From: Clostridium sp. 26_21
GTDB lineage: Bacteria > Bacillota > Clostridia > TANB77 > CAG-508
Direction: 5' to 3'
DNA length: 64,000 nt
NCBI GenBank assembly: GCA_001915995.1
Contig: MNRO01000009.1
Coordinates: 1-64,000 of the forward strand
Shown here one piece after another: positions 9,468-17,836 of this stretch (its first letter is position 1; each line of letters starts with the position of its first letter). A program made the translations under genes and the position numbers. The notes beneath the pieces were generated by a model. That model did not search any database, was not told where the DNA came from, and saw only the letters and a program-made list of their open reading frames with translations.

Positions 9468-10037
9468 TTAATTTTGTTTTTTTGATTTTTTCTTAAGTAA
9501 AATAGATGCAAGAATAATTATTAAAATAACAGCTATAATAGCAATTACTCCAGACCATCCTAAAATTGCAACAATTTTACTTCCTAATGACATAATAATT
9601 CCTGCTAATATAACACCTAAAGCTACAGCTGTGACACTTGTTTTAAAATCAAGTTTCAAAAAACTTGCTGCAAGAGTTCCAGTCCAAGCACCTGTTCCAG
9701 GTAAAGGAACACCTACGAATAAAAGTAAAGCCCAAAATATTCCACTATTTCCAGCAGAAGCTTTTAATTTTTCTCCACCTTTTTCACCTTTTTCTAAACA
9801 CCAAGTGAAAAATTTACCTATGAATTTTTTATCTTTTCCCCATTCGAGTACTTTTCTTGCAAATAAATATATAATTGGAACTGGTAGCATATTTCCTATT
9901 ACTGCTATTGGGTAATATAATGCTATACTCAATTTTAAACTTTCAGCAATAGGAATAGCACCTCTTAATTCTACAATTGGTACCATTGAGATGAAAAAAA
10001 CTATTAAATATTTTATAACTATTGGTAAACTTGCCAT
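9468..10037 (-). CDS. Small multidrug-export family membrane protein (COG2426 type)
   Basis: A 189-aa integral membrane protein matching the putative small multi-drug export protein family (PF06695). It has the early motif PIVELRGAIP, the central motif PLPGTGAWTGTLAA and a C-terminal helix followed by a Lys-rich tail. The family name is historical and transport of drugs is not well established. AAAGGAG upstream of the ATG supports the start. It has its own terminator and so appears to be transcribed apart from the ytaF-like pair downstream. Confidence 0.85.
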   Translation of the reverse strand: MASLPIVIKYLIVFFISMVPIVELRGAIPIAESLKLSIALYYPIAVIGNMLPVPIIYLFARKVLEWGKDKKFIGKFFTWCLEKGEKGGEKLKASAGNSGIFWALLLFVGVPLPGTGAWTGTLAASFLKLDFKTSVTAVALGVILAGIIMSLGSKIVAILGWSGVIAIIAVILIIILASILLKKKSKKQN

Positions 10038-10145
10038 TATTAAATCTCCTTTGTTAATAATATTTTTATTACTAAATTTTAATACTATATCATTTTACTA
10101 TAAAAAAGAAAAATGTCAATAAAATATTCTTAAATAGAAAATATA

Positions 10146-10174
10146 TTGATATATTTGCTCAAATAGTGTATTAT
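10146..10174 (+). promoter_or_regulatory. Probable promoter of uvrC
   Basis: TTGATA at 10146-10151 and TATTAT at 10169-10174 with a 17-nt spacer, 39 bases before the GTG start. Confidence 0.6.
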
Positions 10175-10212
10175 TATAGAAAGGAGAATGAGAAGAAAAA
10201 AGGAGAATAAGA

Positions 10213-12003
10213 GTGTTTAATATAGAAGAACAACTAAAAATGTTACCAAATAAACCTGGAGTATATATAATGCATGATGCAGATGACAAAATAATATATG
10301 TAGGAAAAGCTGTTAATCTAAAAAGAAGAGTAAAATCTTATTTTAGAAAAACAGATAAAACTGAAAGAATAAAAAGAATGGTATCATTAATAGACCATTT
10401 TGAATACATAGTTGTTGATAATGAAGCAGAAGCATTAATATTAGAATGTAATTTAATAAAGAAAAATAGACCTAAATTTAATGTATTATTAAAAGATGAT
10501 AAAACATATCCATATATAAAGATAGATATAAAATCAGATTATCCAAATGTAACAATAACCAGAAAAATAATAAATGATGGTTCAAAATATTTTGGACCAT
10601 ATGCAAATCCTGGAGCAGCAAAAGAAATGCTTGATTTTATAAAACAAAAATATAAAATTAGACAATGTAAAAATTTCAGGTCTGAAACAAGAGCTTGTTT
10701 AAATTATCATATAAATAGATGTTTAGGTCCATGTATGGGATATGTTTCAAAAGAAGATTACAGAAAACAAATTGATGAAATAATAGACATTCTTGATGGA
10801 AAAGTTGATAAAGTATTAAAAGAACTTGAAAAACAAATGATTGAAGAGTCAAGTAAAATGAACTTTGAACAAGCAGCATATATAAGAGACAGAATGCTTG
10901 CAATTCAAAGGGTTAATGAAAAACAAAAAGTATCAAATATAACAGAAAATAATATAGATGTAATAGGAATTGCAAAATCTGAAATTGAGGTATGTGTTGA
11001 AATATTTTTTGTTAGAGGAAGCAAAATGGTAGGAAGAGAACATTATTTTTTCCAAGACATAAGAGAAATGGAAGACAAAGAAATAATTTCAGGTTTTATA
11101 AAACAATATTATATAGATAGCCAAAATTTGCCTAATAAAATAATGGTAAGGGAAGAACTAGAAGATCAACAAGCAATAGAACAATGGTTAAGTAAAGAAG
11201 CTGGAAGAAAAGTAGAAATAAAATCACCAAAAAAAGGTGAAAAATTAAGATTTGTGGAAATGGCTGATAATAATGCCAAAATTACTCTTGAAAATAAAGA
11301 AAGAGATAGGAGCGAAATTTTAGTTGAATTAAAAGAAATATTGGGATTAGACAAATTACCAAGAAAAATTGAAACATTTGATATATCAAACATTTCAGGA
11401 GAATATATGGTAGCTGGAATGTGTGTAATGGTTGATGGAACAATAAAAAGAAATATGTCAAGAAGATTTAAGATAAAAACAGTTTTAACACAAGATGATC
11501 CAAAATGTATGCAAGAAGTAGTAACACGTAGGTTAAAACACTCAATTGACAATAGTAATTCATCAGGTTTTGGTAAGCTACCAGATGCGATATTTGCAGA
11601 TGGAGGAATTACACAAATAAGAGCAATAAAACAGGCTGTGAAATCATTAGAATTAGATATTCCTGTATTTGGTATGGTAAAAAATGATAAACACCAAACA
11701 AGAGCATTAATAAATGAGCAAAGACAAGAATTTGAAATATCAGAAAATTTAATGAACTTAATTACAAAATTTCAAGATGAAGTACATGATACAGCAATTT
11801 CTTACCATAGAAAATTAAGAGATGAATCAATAACAAAATCAGAATTAGATGATATAAAAGGAATTGGTGAAACAAAGAAAAAAGCATTATTAAAATATTT
11901 TGGAAGTGTTGAAAAAATTAAAAATTCTTCAATAGAAGAACTTTTAAAAGTAAATGGAATTAATGAAGAATTAGCAAAAAATATATTACAACAATTAAAT
12001 TAA
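10213..12003 (+). CDS. uvrC: Excinuclease ABC subunit C
   Basis: The nuclease of nucleotide-excision repair; it makes both incisions around DNA damage after UvrA and UvrB load. The 596 aa carry an N-terminal GIY-YIG domain (GVYIMHD...IIYVGKA, residues about 15-35), a UVR motif near residues 205-235 and an RNase H-like endonuclease core. Tandem helix-hairpin-helix motifs lie at the C-terminus (DDIKGIGETKKKALLKYFGS and a second copy). The start is GTG, with AGGAG 7 bases upstream. A monocistronic unit is likely. Confidence 0.97.
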   Translation: MFNIEEQLKMLPNKPGVYIMHDADDKIIYVGKAVNLKRRVKSYFRKTDKTERIKRMVSLIDHFEYIVVDNEAEALILECNLIKKNRPKFNVLLKDDKTYPYIKIDIKSDYPNVTITRKIINDGSKYFGPYANPGAAKEMLDFIKQKYKIRQCKNFRSETRACLNYHINRCLGPCMGYVSKEDYRKQIDEIIDILDGKVDKVLKELEKQMIEESSKMNFEQAAYIRDRMLAIQRVNEKQKVSNITENNIDVIGIAKSEIEVCVEIFFVRGSKMVGREHYFFQDIREMEDKEIISGFIKQYYIDSQNLPNKIMVREELEDQQAIEQWLSKEAGRKVEIKSPKKGEKLRFVEMADNNAKITLENKERDRSEILVELKEILGLDKLPRKIETFDISNISGEYMVAGMCVMVDGTIKRNMSRRFKIKTVLTQDDPKCMQEVVTRRLKHSIDNSNSSGFGKLPDAIFADGGITQIRAIKQAVKSLELDIPVFGMVKNDKHQTRALINEQRQEFEISENLMNLITKFQDEVHDTAISYHRKLRDESITKSELDDIKGIGETKKKALLKYFGSVEKIKNSSIEELLKVNGINEELAKNILQQLN

Positions 12004-12107
12004 TAAAAATTTGTAACATATTGCGATAAAAATAGAAAGTAGATTATGAATATTTTGAAAAGTTTTACATATATATATTAAGGACAAGTATTTTGGGAGG
12101 TTTGTAT

Positions 12108-12233
12108 ATGAAATTTTTAAAAAAACATAAGATGCTTTCTTTTTTTATGGCTACATTTATTGCACTATCAATTGCTAATTTTGTTATGATTTATGAATTG
12201 GTAAAAGTTGGAGTAAAATTAGCAACAATATAA
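12108..12233 (+). CDS. 41-aa single-span membrane peptide
   Basis: A short ORF opening with ATG 7 bases after a strong GGGAGG. It encodes 41 residues: a basic N-terminus (MKFLKKHK), one hydrophobic helix (about residues 9-30) and a short tail. The ribosome-binding site and clean membrane topology make it a likely real gene. No homolog is recognised. A regulatory membrane peptide or a small toxin are both possible; no antisense RNA was recognised to support the latter. Confidence 0.6.
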   Translation: MKFLKKHKMLSFFMATFIALSIANFVMIYELVKVGVKLATI

Positions 12234-12241
12234 AAATTAGA

Positions 12242-12270
12242 TTGACATAGAAATAGAAAAGTGATAAATT
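12242..12270 (+). promoter_or_regulatory. Promoter of the MazG-like gene
   Basis: TTGACA at 12242-12247 and TAAATT at 12265-12270, 17-nt spacer. The palindrome TGGAA-G-TTCCA (12283-12293) lies close to the predicted transcript start. Confidence 0.65.
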
Positions 12271-12319
12271 AAATATGTGAGTTGGAAGTTCCACAAAGTC
12301 TTTGAAGGGGGTAACTTAT

Positions 12320-12619
12320 ATGACTTTACAAGAACTGCAAAAAGAAATTTTTGAAAACAAAAAACGGCATGGTTTTAACACGACAGATATGAATGAAGAA
12401 TTTTGTCATCTTATTGCAGAAGTTGGAGAAGCATATGATGCTTGGTTCAGAGGAAAAGACACATTTGCAGAAGAACTTGCAGATGTAGCAATTTTCCTGT
12501 TGGGAATTGCTGAGATGAAAGGTATTGATCTTCAAAAAGAAATTGAAAGAAAAGAAAAAATCAATGAAAACAGAGAATGTGTTACCAATGAATTAGGCCA
12601 CCGTGTACACAAAACATAA
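12320..12619 (+). CDS. MazG-like nucleotide pyrophosphohydrolase family protein
   Basis: A 99-aa all-helical protein with the acidic metal-binding pattern of the MazG/dUTPase-like superfamily (HLIAEVGEAYDAW, then AEELADVAIFLLGIAE). Such small members hydrolyse non-canonical or excess NTPs, often as house-cleaning enzymes. The start is ATG 12320, after a GGGGG ribosome-binding site; the in-frame TTG at 12302 overlaps the leader. GC is about 35% (83 of 240 bases counted in 12361-12600), above its neighbours, and codons such as CGG, ACG and CTG appear, which hints at transfer. It has its own promoter and terminator. Confidence 0.75.
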   Translation: MTLQELQKEIFENKKRHGFNTTDMNEEFCHLIAEVGEAYDAWFRGKDTFAEELADVAIFLLGIAEMKGIDLQKEIERKEKINENRECVTNELGHRVHKT

Positions 12620-12625
12620 ATATAA

Positions 12626-12682
12626 GAGCATTATTTTTTGATAAAAATTTATCGAAAAATAGTGCTCACTTTATTTTTATTA
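12626..12682 (+). terminator. Terminator of the MazG-like gene
   Basis: A long hairpin (arms about 12626-12645 and 12648-12667, starting GAGCA and ending GTGCTC, few mismatches) followed by the T-rich tail ACTTTATTTTTATT. Confidence 0.75.
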
Positions 12683-12710
12683 AGGCATAAAATATTTTAG
12701 GAGGATAAAG

Positions 12711-13559
12711 TTGAAAATGAGAGGGTTATGTTTTTGCGGAGGAGGAATAAAAGCTGCAGCACACATAGGGGCACTTAAGGCATTAGAAGAAAAAAATATA
12801 AAATTTGATTGTGTATCTGGTGCATCATCTGGAAGTATTATAGCAACATTATATGCACTTGGATATAATAGTGATGAAATGTGGAAAATGTTTCAAAAAT
12901 ATTATAAAAAAATAAAATATGCAGAATGGAAGCAAATATTCAAATTAATTTTTGGATTATTATTTAAAGGTGAATTAGTAATTGATGGTTTAAATAGTGG
13001 AAAAAGTATTGAAAAAATTATGAATGAAATATGTAGAAAGAGTCATATTGAAAATATAAATCAAATAAAAATGCCATTATTTATTTCTATGGTAGATTTA
13101 CAAACAGGAACTGTATATATTGCATCATCTAATGAAAATAGAACACAATTATTAGATGATACTCAATATATAACAGATATACCTATAAGTACAGCTGTAA
13201 GAGCAAGTTGTAGTTTTCCAGTAGTATTTTCTCCCTGTAAGTTTGAAAATATACAATTAATAGATGGGGGAACACGTGAAAATTTGCCTTGGAAATGTTT
13301 GAGAGATATTGGAGCAAATGAAGTTATAGGAATATGTTTTGAAACAATTCATAAAAAAGAATGTTGTAAAAATATTATAGAAGTTGCAATTAGAGCAATG
13401 GAATTACAAGGGAGAGAATTATCGTCATATGAAAAAGATGGGATTGATAAATTGATAACAATCAATTTAGAAAAAACATCTTTGCTAGATTCTGAGAATG
13501 TTTATGAATTGTATAAACAAGGATACAATCAGGCTAAAAAGTATATTTCCAACAATTAG
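12711..13559 (+). CDS. Patatin-like phospholipase
   Basis: A 282-aa acyl hydrolase with a Ser-Asp dyad. The glycine-rich oxyanion-hole loop is CGGGIKAAAHIG (residues 9-20), the nucleophile elbow GASSG places Ser39, and DGG places Asp185. It resembles RssA/YlbK-type bacterial patatins, which cleave membrane lipids or acyl esters; the substrate is unknown. TTG 12711 is taken as start because AGGAGG ends 6 bases before it; ATG 12717 would leave a 12-base gap. No signal peptide is seen, so it should be cytoplasmic or peripheral to the membrane. Confidence 0.87.
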   Translation: MKMRGLCFCGGGIKAAAHIGALKALEEKNIKFDCVSGASSGSIIATLYALGYNSDEMWKMFQKYYKKIKYAEWKQIFKLIFGLLFKGELVIDGLNSGKSIEKIMNEICRKSHIENINQIKMPLFISMVDLQTGTVYIASSNENRTQLLDDTQYITDIPISTAVRASCSFPVVFSPCKFENIQLIDGGTRENLPWKCLRDIGANEVIGICFETIHKKECCKNIIEVAIRAMELQGRELSSYEKDGIDKLITINLEKTSLLDSENVYELYKQGYNQAKKYISNN

Positions 13560-13620
13560 ATTATTTACAAATTAATTACCATATGATATATTAAAAAAGA
13601 ATAAAACTAAGGAGAAAAAA

Positions 13621-14307
13621 ATGGAAGATATAGAAAAGCCACTAATAAAAAATATATTATTAAAAAATTATATAGAAGTAATATTAAATAAAGAAAATAT
13701 TACAAAAAAAGACTTAGGTGAAGTTAAAGAAATAGTATTAAATAGTGAAAATATATTAGGTGAATATAATAAAGTATATATAGAAGAAATATCCCTATTT
13801 CCAAATTTAGAAGAAATAACAATAAAAAATTTAGGATTAAAATCAGAAGATATTCAACTATTAAGAAAAGTAAAAAAAGTTAGTTTTAATAATTGTGAAG
13901 TAAATGGAATAAAATATTTAGAAAATGTAAAAGAATTAACAATAAATAATACTGAAATTATTGATTTTGAAGATATAACTAAATTAATTAATATAGAATC
14001 ATTAAAATTAATTAATATAAATTTAAATAAGTTTGATTTTATAGAAGAATTAAAAAATTTAAAAGAATTATCAATTGAAAATGTAAATGGATTTGAAATG
14101 GAGAAAATAGATAAAACATTAAAAATAGAAAAATTATCGCTTATGGGAATTGATAAGTTAGATTTAAATATATTGTCAAAATATAAAAATTTAAATGAAA
14201 TATCAGTTTGTGATAATGATGTTGATAAAATTGAAAAAAGTTTAAAAGAATTGAAAAATAGAAAAATAAAAATAATGCTAAATGGTATATATGAATATAA
14301 GGAGTAA
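13621..14307 (+). CDS. Leucine-rich-repeat-like protein
   Basis: A 228-aa protein made of irregular repeats of about 22 residues with the pattern LxxLxxLxIxN (for example NLEEITIKN, NIESLKLIN, NLKELSIEN, NLNEISVCD), typical of a leucine-rich-repeat solenoid. It has no signal peptide or membrane segment, so it is probably an intracellular binding scaffold. AAGGAG precedes the ATG by 6 bases. Three bases separate it from the transglutaminase-like gene, so the two should be translated from one message and may work together. Partner and function are unknown. Confidence 0.7.
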   Translation: MEDIEKPLIKNILLKNYIEVILNKENITKKDLGEVKEIVLNSENILGEYNKVYIEEISLFPNLEEITIKNLGLKSEDIQLLRKVKKVSFNNCEVNGIKYLENVKELTINNTEIIDFEDITKLINIESLKLININLNKFDFIEELKNLKELSIENVNGFEMEKIDKTLKIEKLSLMGIDKLDLNILSKYKNLNEISVCDNDVDKIEKSLKELKNRKIKIMLNGIYEYKE

Positions 14308-14310
14308 AAA

Positions 14311-15684
14311 ATGATTGTAGTCGCAAATACAAAAGAATTAGAAGAAAACTTTGATTTGAGTAGAATAAGAGATGATGAGTTAATAAGAGTTGAGGGAGGA
14401 TTAAAGGGAAAAAGTAAGTATAATAATAATCATTATGCATCAAGAACAACATATACTGCCAAAACTTTAAAACAAATTATTCAGCAAATGAAAAAAATAG
14501 AAAGTAAAATTAATCCAAAGTGGGATGATATACAAAAATCTAAATATATATTTATGGTACTTGGAAAGAGTATGGAATATGAATATGACAAATCTAAGTA
14601 TGTAAGTGGAAATTATTCGAATTTAACAGGGCTAATAACAGGAAAAGCAATATGTGCAGGATATTCCTTAATTTTTAAAGAAATGATGGATAGACAAGGA
14701 ATCCAATGTGATTATATGAGAGGGATTGCAGGAAATCCTGGAGATATAGAAAAACATGCATGGAATGTTTTAAAATTGTATGATAAGATTATTCCAATTG
14801 ATTTAACATGGTATTCTGCTAATTTGCAAATAGGAACACAAGATTTTAAATATTTTGGTGCAGATTCTAATTTTTTTAAATCTCATTTAACAGATAATGA
14901 TGAAATTAAGTATAATTATAATTTACTAAGAAAACAAGATATTGAAGCAGTAGATATATCAAACGAAAAAAGAGATAAGAGCCAAATTTCGGAGTGGGAA
15001 AAAAGAAATGCAATGGATTTTGCATTTGAGAAAACTTTTAAAAAAGGTCAACAAATGTTTGGAACAGAAAAGACAATTGAATACATGAAGAATTGTTTAA
15101 AAAGATATATAACAGAAGGAAATGTGAGAGTGTTTACAAGAGACGAAGGAGCGAGAGACAACATAGTTGAAAAAATTACAGTTGATGATATGATTAAATA
15201 TATGTCTGAAAATTATGTTTCAAATTGTACTTTGGGAAAAATACATAATGTATTAGGAGATTCAACTTTAAAGACAGTATGTAAATATGGAAGTATACAT
15301 GCTGAAGAGGCAGTTACAAGATATGTAAAAACAGGAATTGCTAGAAATTTTACAAGAGATGGAAATGCAAGAGATAATATATTGCAAAATTTAAATTCAG
15401 AGATGGCATTAGATAGTATTATTTCAGAATTTGTAAACGAACGAGTAAGACAAATGCAAAGAACAATAGATCAAGAAGCTACTATTGCTAGAGATAATCG
15501 CAGATTTTTTAAAGCTAGTGATTTAGTTGCAGTTCAGTTACCAGAACAAGAGAAAACAAGTATTTTAAAAAAAGCAATTGAATGGATAAAAGAAAAAACT
15601 AGAAATTTATCACATAAAAATCAAATTGAAGAGCCAAACAATAAAAAACAAAAGGATAATAATTTAGAGAATAACTCAAGATAA
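14311..15684 (+). CDS. Transglutaminase-like (cysteine protease fold) protein
   Basis: A 457-aa protein with a transglutaminase-like core. Cys115 sits in KAICAGYS, His149 in EKHAWN and Asp164 in PIDLTWY, in the right order and spacing for a catalytic triad. Bacterial members act as proteases, amidases or crosslinkers. The C-terminal half holds two related segments 72 residues apart, with cores FTRDEGARDNI (from residue 275) and FTRDGNARDNI (from residue 347). The end is a charged, Lys/Asn-rich tail. No secretion signal is seen. It lies between the LRR gene and an unknown gene in a tight operon. Confidence 0.75.
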   Translation: MIVVANTKELEENFDLSRIRDDELIRVEGGLKGKSKYNNNHYASRTTYTAKTLKQIIQQMKKIESKINPKWDDIQKSKYIFMVLGKSMEYEYDKSKYVSGNYSNLTGLITGKAICAGYSLIFKEMMDRQGIQCDYMRGIAGNPGDIEKHAWNVLKLYDKIIPIDLTWYSANLQIGTQDFKYFGADSNFFKSHLTDNDEIKYNYNLLRKQDIEAVDISNEKRDKSQISEWEKRNAMDFAFEKTFKKGQQMFGTEKTIEYMKNCLKRYITEGNVRVFTRDEGARDNIVEKITVDDMIKYMSENYVSNCTLGKIHNVLGDSTLKTVCKYGSIHAEEAVTRYVKTGIARNFTRDGNARDNILQNLNSEMALDSIISEFVNERVRQMQRTIDQEATIARDNRRFFKASDLVAVQLPEQEKTSILKKAIEWIKEKTRNLSHKNQIEEPNNKKQKDNNLENNSR

Positions 15685-15697
15685 AGGAGAAAAGAGA

Positions 15698-16111
15698 ATG
15701 GAATTTGCTGAAGCATGTTCAGAAGTAGACTTTATATTAGAAAATTTACAACCATCAGATAAAGAAAAAATACCACAATCTGTATTTGAATTTTTTAAAA
15801 ATAATAAATCATTATTTTATAAAGTAAATCTTACAACTGATAAAAGCTTAGTTGAGCAAGATTTGAAAAATGAAACAAAGGCTTTTTTACAAATAATTAA
15901 TTATAAATATTTTTCAAATAAAGAACAACAGAAACAATTTAGAGATATGCTTGAAAATGATAATAATTATGAAAAAATTGAAAATGAAAATAATATAGAA
16001 GAAGTAAAAAATCCTCAAATTGAAAATCAATTAGTTATTTATAAAGAAAATAAGGTATTAAATTTTATAAAGAAAATATTGGGATTTTTTAGAAGAAAAC
16101 ACACTAATTAG
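15698..16111 (+). CDS. Protein of unknown function, third gene of the LRR/transglutaminase operon
   Basis: A 137-aa protein with no recognised domain. The first 85 residues look helical (MEFAEACSEVDFILENL, then PQSVFEFFKNN). An acidic, Asn-rich linker follows, and the last 20 residues are basic and hydrophobic (NFIKKILGFFRRK), which could be an amphipathic membrane-binding helix. It starts 13 bases after the transglutaminase-like gene with an AAGGAG site. The stop codon lies inside the terminator loop. Its job is presumably tied to the two upstream genes, but this rests only on position. Confidence 0.6.
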   Translation: MEFAEACSEVDFILENLQPSDKEKIPQSVFEFFKNNKSLFYKVNLTTDKSLVEQDLKNETKAFLQIINYKYFSNKEQQKQFRDMLENDNNYEKIENENNIEEVKNPQIENQLVIYKENKVLNFIKKILGFFRRKHTN

Positions 16112-16130
16112 TTGTGTGTTTTTTCTTTTT
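16096..16130 (+). terminator. Terminator of the LRR/transglutaminase operon
   Basis: Arms AAAACACAC (16096-16104) and GTGTGTTTT (16114-16122) with the stop codon in the loop, followed by TTTTCTTTTT. Confidence 0.85.
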
Positions 16131-16131
16131 G

Positions 16132-16160
16132 TTGAAAAAAATATAGAAATGTTGTATAAT
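16132..16160 (+). promoter_or_regulatory. Promoter of the methyltransferase/pseudouridine-synthase operon
   Basis: TTGAAA at 16132-16137 and TATAAT at 16155-16160 with a 17-nt spacer. The in-frame GTG at 16168 falls at the predicted transcript start, which supports the ATG at 16186. Confidence 0.8.
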
Positions 16161-16185
16161 AATTCGTGTGAAAAGGAGAAAAGAT

Positions 16186-17049
16186 ATGAATATAGCAAAT
16201 AATTGGAATGATTATAAAATATTAGACATGGCAGATGGACAAAAATTAGAAAAATGGGGAGATGTAATATTATCAAGACCAGACCCACAAATAATATGGA
16301 AAGATAAATCATACCCAGAAAAATGGAAAAATATAAATGCAACATATCATAGAAGTAAAACAGGTGGAGGAACTTGGGAATACAATAAAAAAATGCCACA
16401 ACAATGGCAAATAAAATATAAAGATTTAACATTTAATATAAAGCCAATGGGATTTAAACATACAGGATTATTCCCAGAACAAGCGGTAAATTGGGATTGG
16501 ATGATAGATAAAATCAAAAATGCGAAAAGAGAAATAAAAGTATTAAACTTATTTGCATATACTGGAGGAGCAACAGTAGCATGTGCATCTGCTGGTGCAT
16601 CAGTTTGTCATGTTGATAGTTCAAAAGGAATGGTAACATGGGCAAAAGAAAATATAGCATCATCAGGTTTAGCAGAAAGACCAGTAAGATATATAATAGA
16701 TGATGTTGTAAAATTTGTTAATCGTGAAATACGTAGAGGCAATAAATATGATGCAATAATAATGGATCCACCATCATATGGAAGAGGTGCAAATGGAGAA
16801 GTTTGGCAATTTGAAAATAATATTTATAATTTAGTAGAATTATGTACAAATGTATTATCAGATAATCCATTATTTTTCTTGATAAATTCATATACTACAG
16901 GAATTTCAAGTAAAGTTCTAGAAAATATATTAAATTTAACTGTTAATAAAGAACATAATGGAAAAATTTCTTCAGGAGAAATTGGATTGCCAATGGAAAA
17001 TTCAAAATTGGTGTTACCTTGTGGAATATACGGACGCTGGGAGAATTAA
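16186..17049 (+). CDS. SAM-dependent methyltransferase, RlmI/RlmK-like
   Basis: A 287-aa class I methyltransferase. Motif I is VLNLFAYTGGATVACASAG followed by the acidic HVDSSKG. Motif IV is MDPPSYGRG. This DPPS motif and the preceding N-terminal region match the family that includes 23S rRNA methyltransferases of the RlmI/RlmK type (PF10672). The residue modified here cannot be told from sequence. AAGGAG lies 7 bases before the ATG. One base separates its stop from the start of the pseudouridine synthase, so both likely act on RNA in one operon. Confidence 0.85.
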   Translation: MNIANNWNDYKILDMADGQKLEKWGDVILSRPDPQIIWKDKSYPEKWKNINATYHRSKTGGGTWEYNKKMPQQWQIKYKDLTFNIKPMGFKHTGLFPEQAVNWDWMIDKIKNAKREIKVLNLFAYTGGATVACASAGASVCHVDSSKGMVTWAKENIASSGLAERPVRYIIDDVVKFVNREIRRGNKYDAIIMDPPSYGRGANGEVWQFENNIYNLVELCTNVLSDNPLFFLINSYTTGISSKVLENILNLTVNKEHNGKISSGEIGLPMENSKLVLPCGIYGRWEN

Positions 17050-17050
17050 T

Positions 17051-17737
17051 ATGAATAAATTAAATGTAATATATGAAGATAATCACATAATAGTTGTAGA
17101 AAAACAACCCAATATTCCATCACAAGCAGACAAAACTGAAGATATAGATATGCTTACAATTATAAAAGAATATATAAAAGAAAAATATAATAAACCAGGA
17201 AATGTTTACTTAGGATTAGTTCATAGGCTAGATAGACCTGTTGGTGGAGTCATGGTATTTGCGAAAACATCAAAAGCAGCATCAAGACTAAGTGATCAAG
17301 TAAGAGAAAAAATATTTAAAAAGAAATATTTAGCTGTTGTAGATGGAAGATTTGAACAAAGCAAAGGTATTTTAGAAGATTATTTATATAAAGATGAAAG
17401 AAATAATATAAGTAAAGTTGTAAATAAAGATAAGAAAAATGCTAAATTAGCTAAATTAGACTATGAAGTTTTAGCATATAATGAAGTGAAAAATTTATCA
17501 TTAGTAAGAGTAAATTTACATACAGGCAGACATCACCAAATAAGAGTACAGTTATCACATGCAGGACATAGCATATTTGGAGATCAAAAATATGGAACAA
17601 GAGGGCAAGGAAAACAAATAGCATTATGGGCTTATGAACTTACAATAGAACATCCAATAACAAAGGAAGAAATGACATTTAAATGTTTGCCAGAAAGTAA
17701 TGGAACTTGGTGTATTTTAAGAGATGTTAATATATAA
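17051..17737 (+). CDS. RluA-family pseudouridine synthase
   Basis: A 228-aa RNA pseudouridine synthase of the RluA family, isomerising specific uridines in rRNA or tRNA. The catalytic Asp61 is in the hallmark HRLDRPVGG motif, and the late motif TGRHHQIRVQLSHAGHSIFGD is intact. No N-terminal S4 domain is present. The start is ATG 17051, preceded by GGGAGA inside the end of the methyltransferase gene; longer in-frame starts lie inside that gene. The target uridine is not predictable. Confidence 0.92.
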   Translation: MNKLNVIYEDNHIIVVEKQPNIPSQADKTEDIDMLTIIKEYIKEKYNKPGNVYLGLVHRLDRPVGGVMVFAKTSKAASRLSDQVREKIFKKKYLAVVDGRFEQSKGILEDYLYKDERNNISKVVNKDKKNAKLAKLDYEVLAYNEVKNLSLVRVNLHTGRHHQIRVQLSHAGHSIFGDQKYGTRGQGKQIALWAYELTIEHPITKEEMTFKCLPESNGTWCILRDVNI

Positions 17738-17767
17738 TAGATAGAATGATAAAATAGAATCAAAGTA

Positions 17768-17796
17768 TTGATTTTTCACACTTTTTAGAGTATAAT
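17768..17796 (+). promoter_or_regulatory. Promoter of alaS
   Basis: TTGATT at 17768-17773 and TATAAT at 17791-17796, 17-nt spacer, about 40 bases before the ATG. Confidence 0.7.
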
Positions 17797-17836
17797 AAAA
17801 TCCGTAAAAAGTGGAATTAGATAGGAGAAAAATAAA

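Noticed and set aside
13621..16130. LRR/transglutaminase operon as a confirmed anti-phage defence system
   Set aside because: No known defence gene, nuclease or mobile element is adjacent, so only a tentative suggestion is justified.
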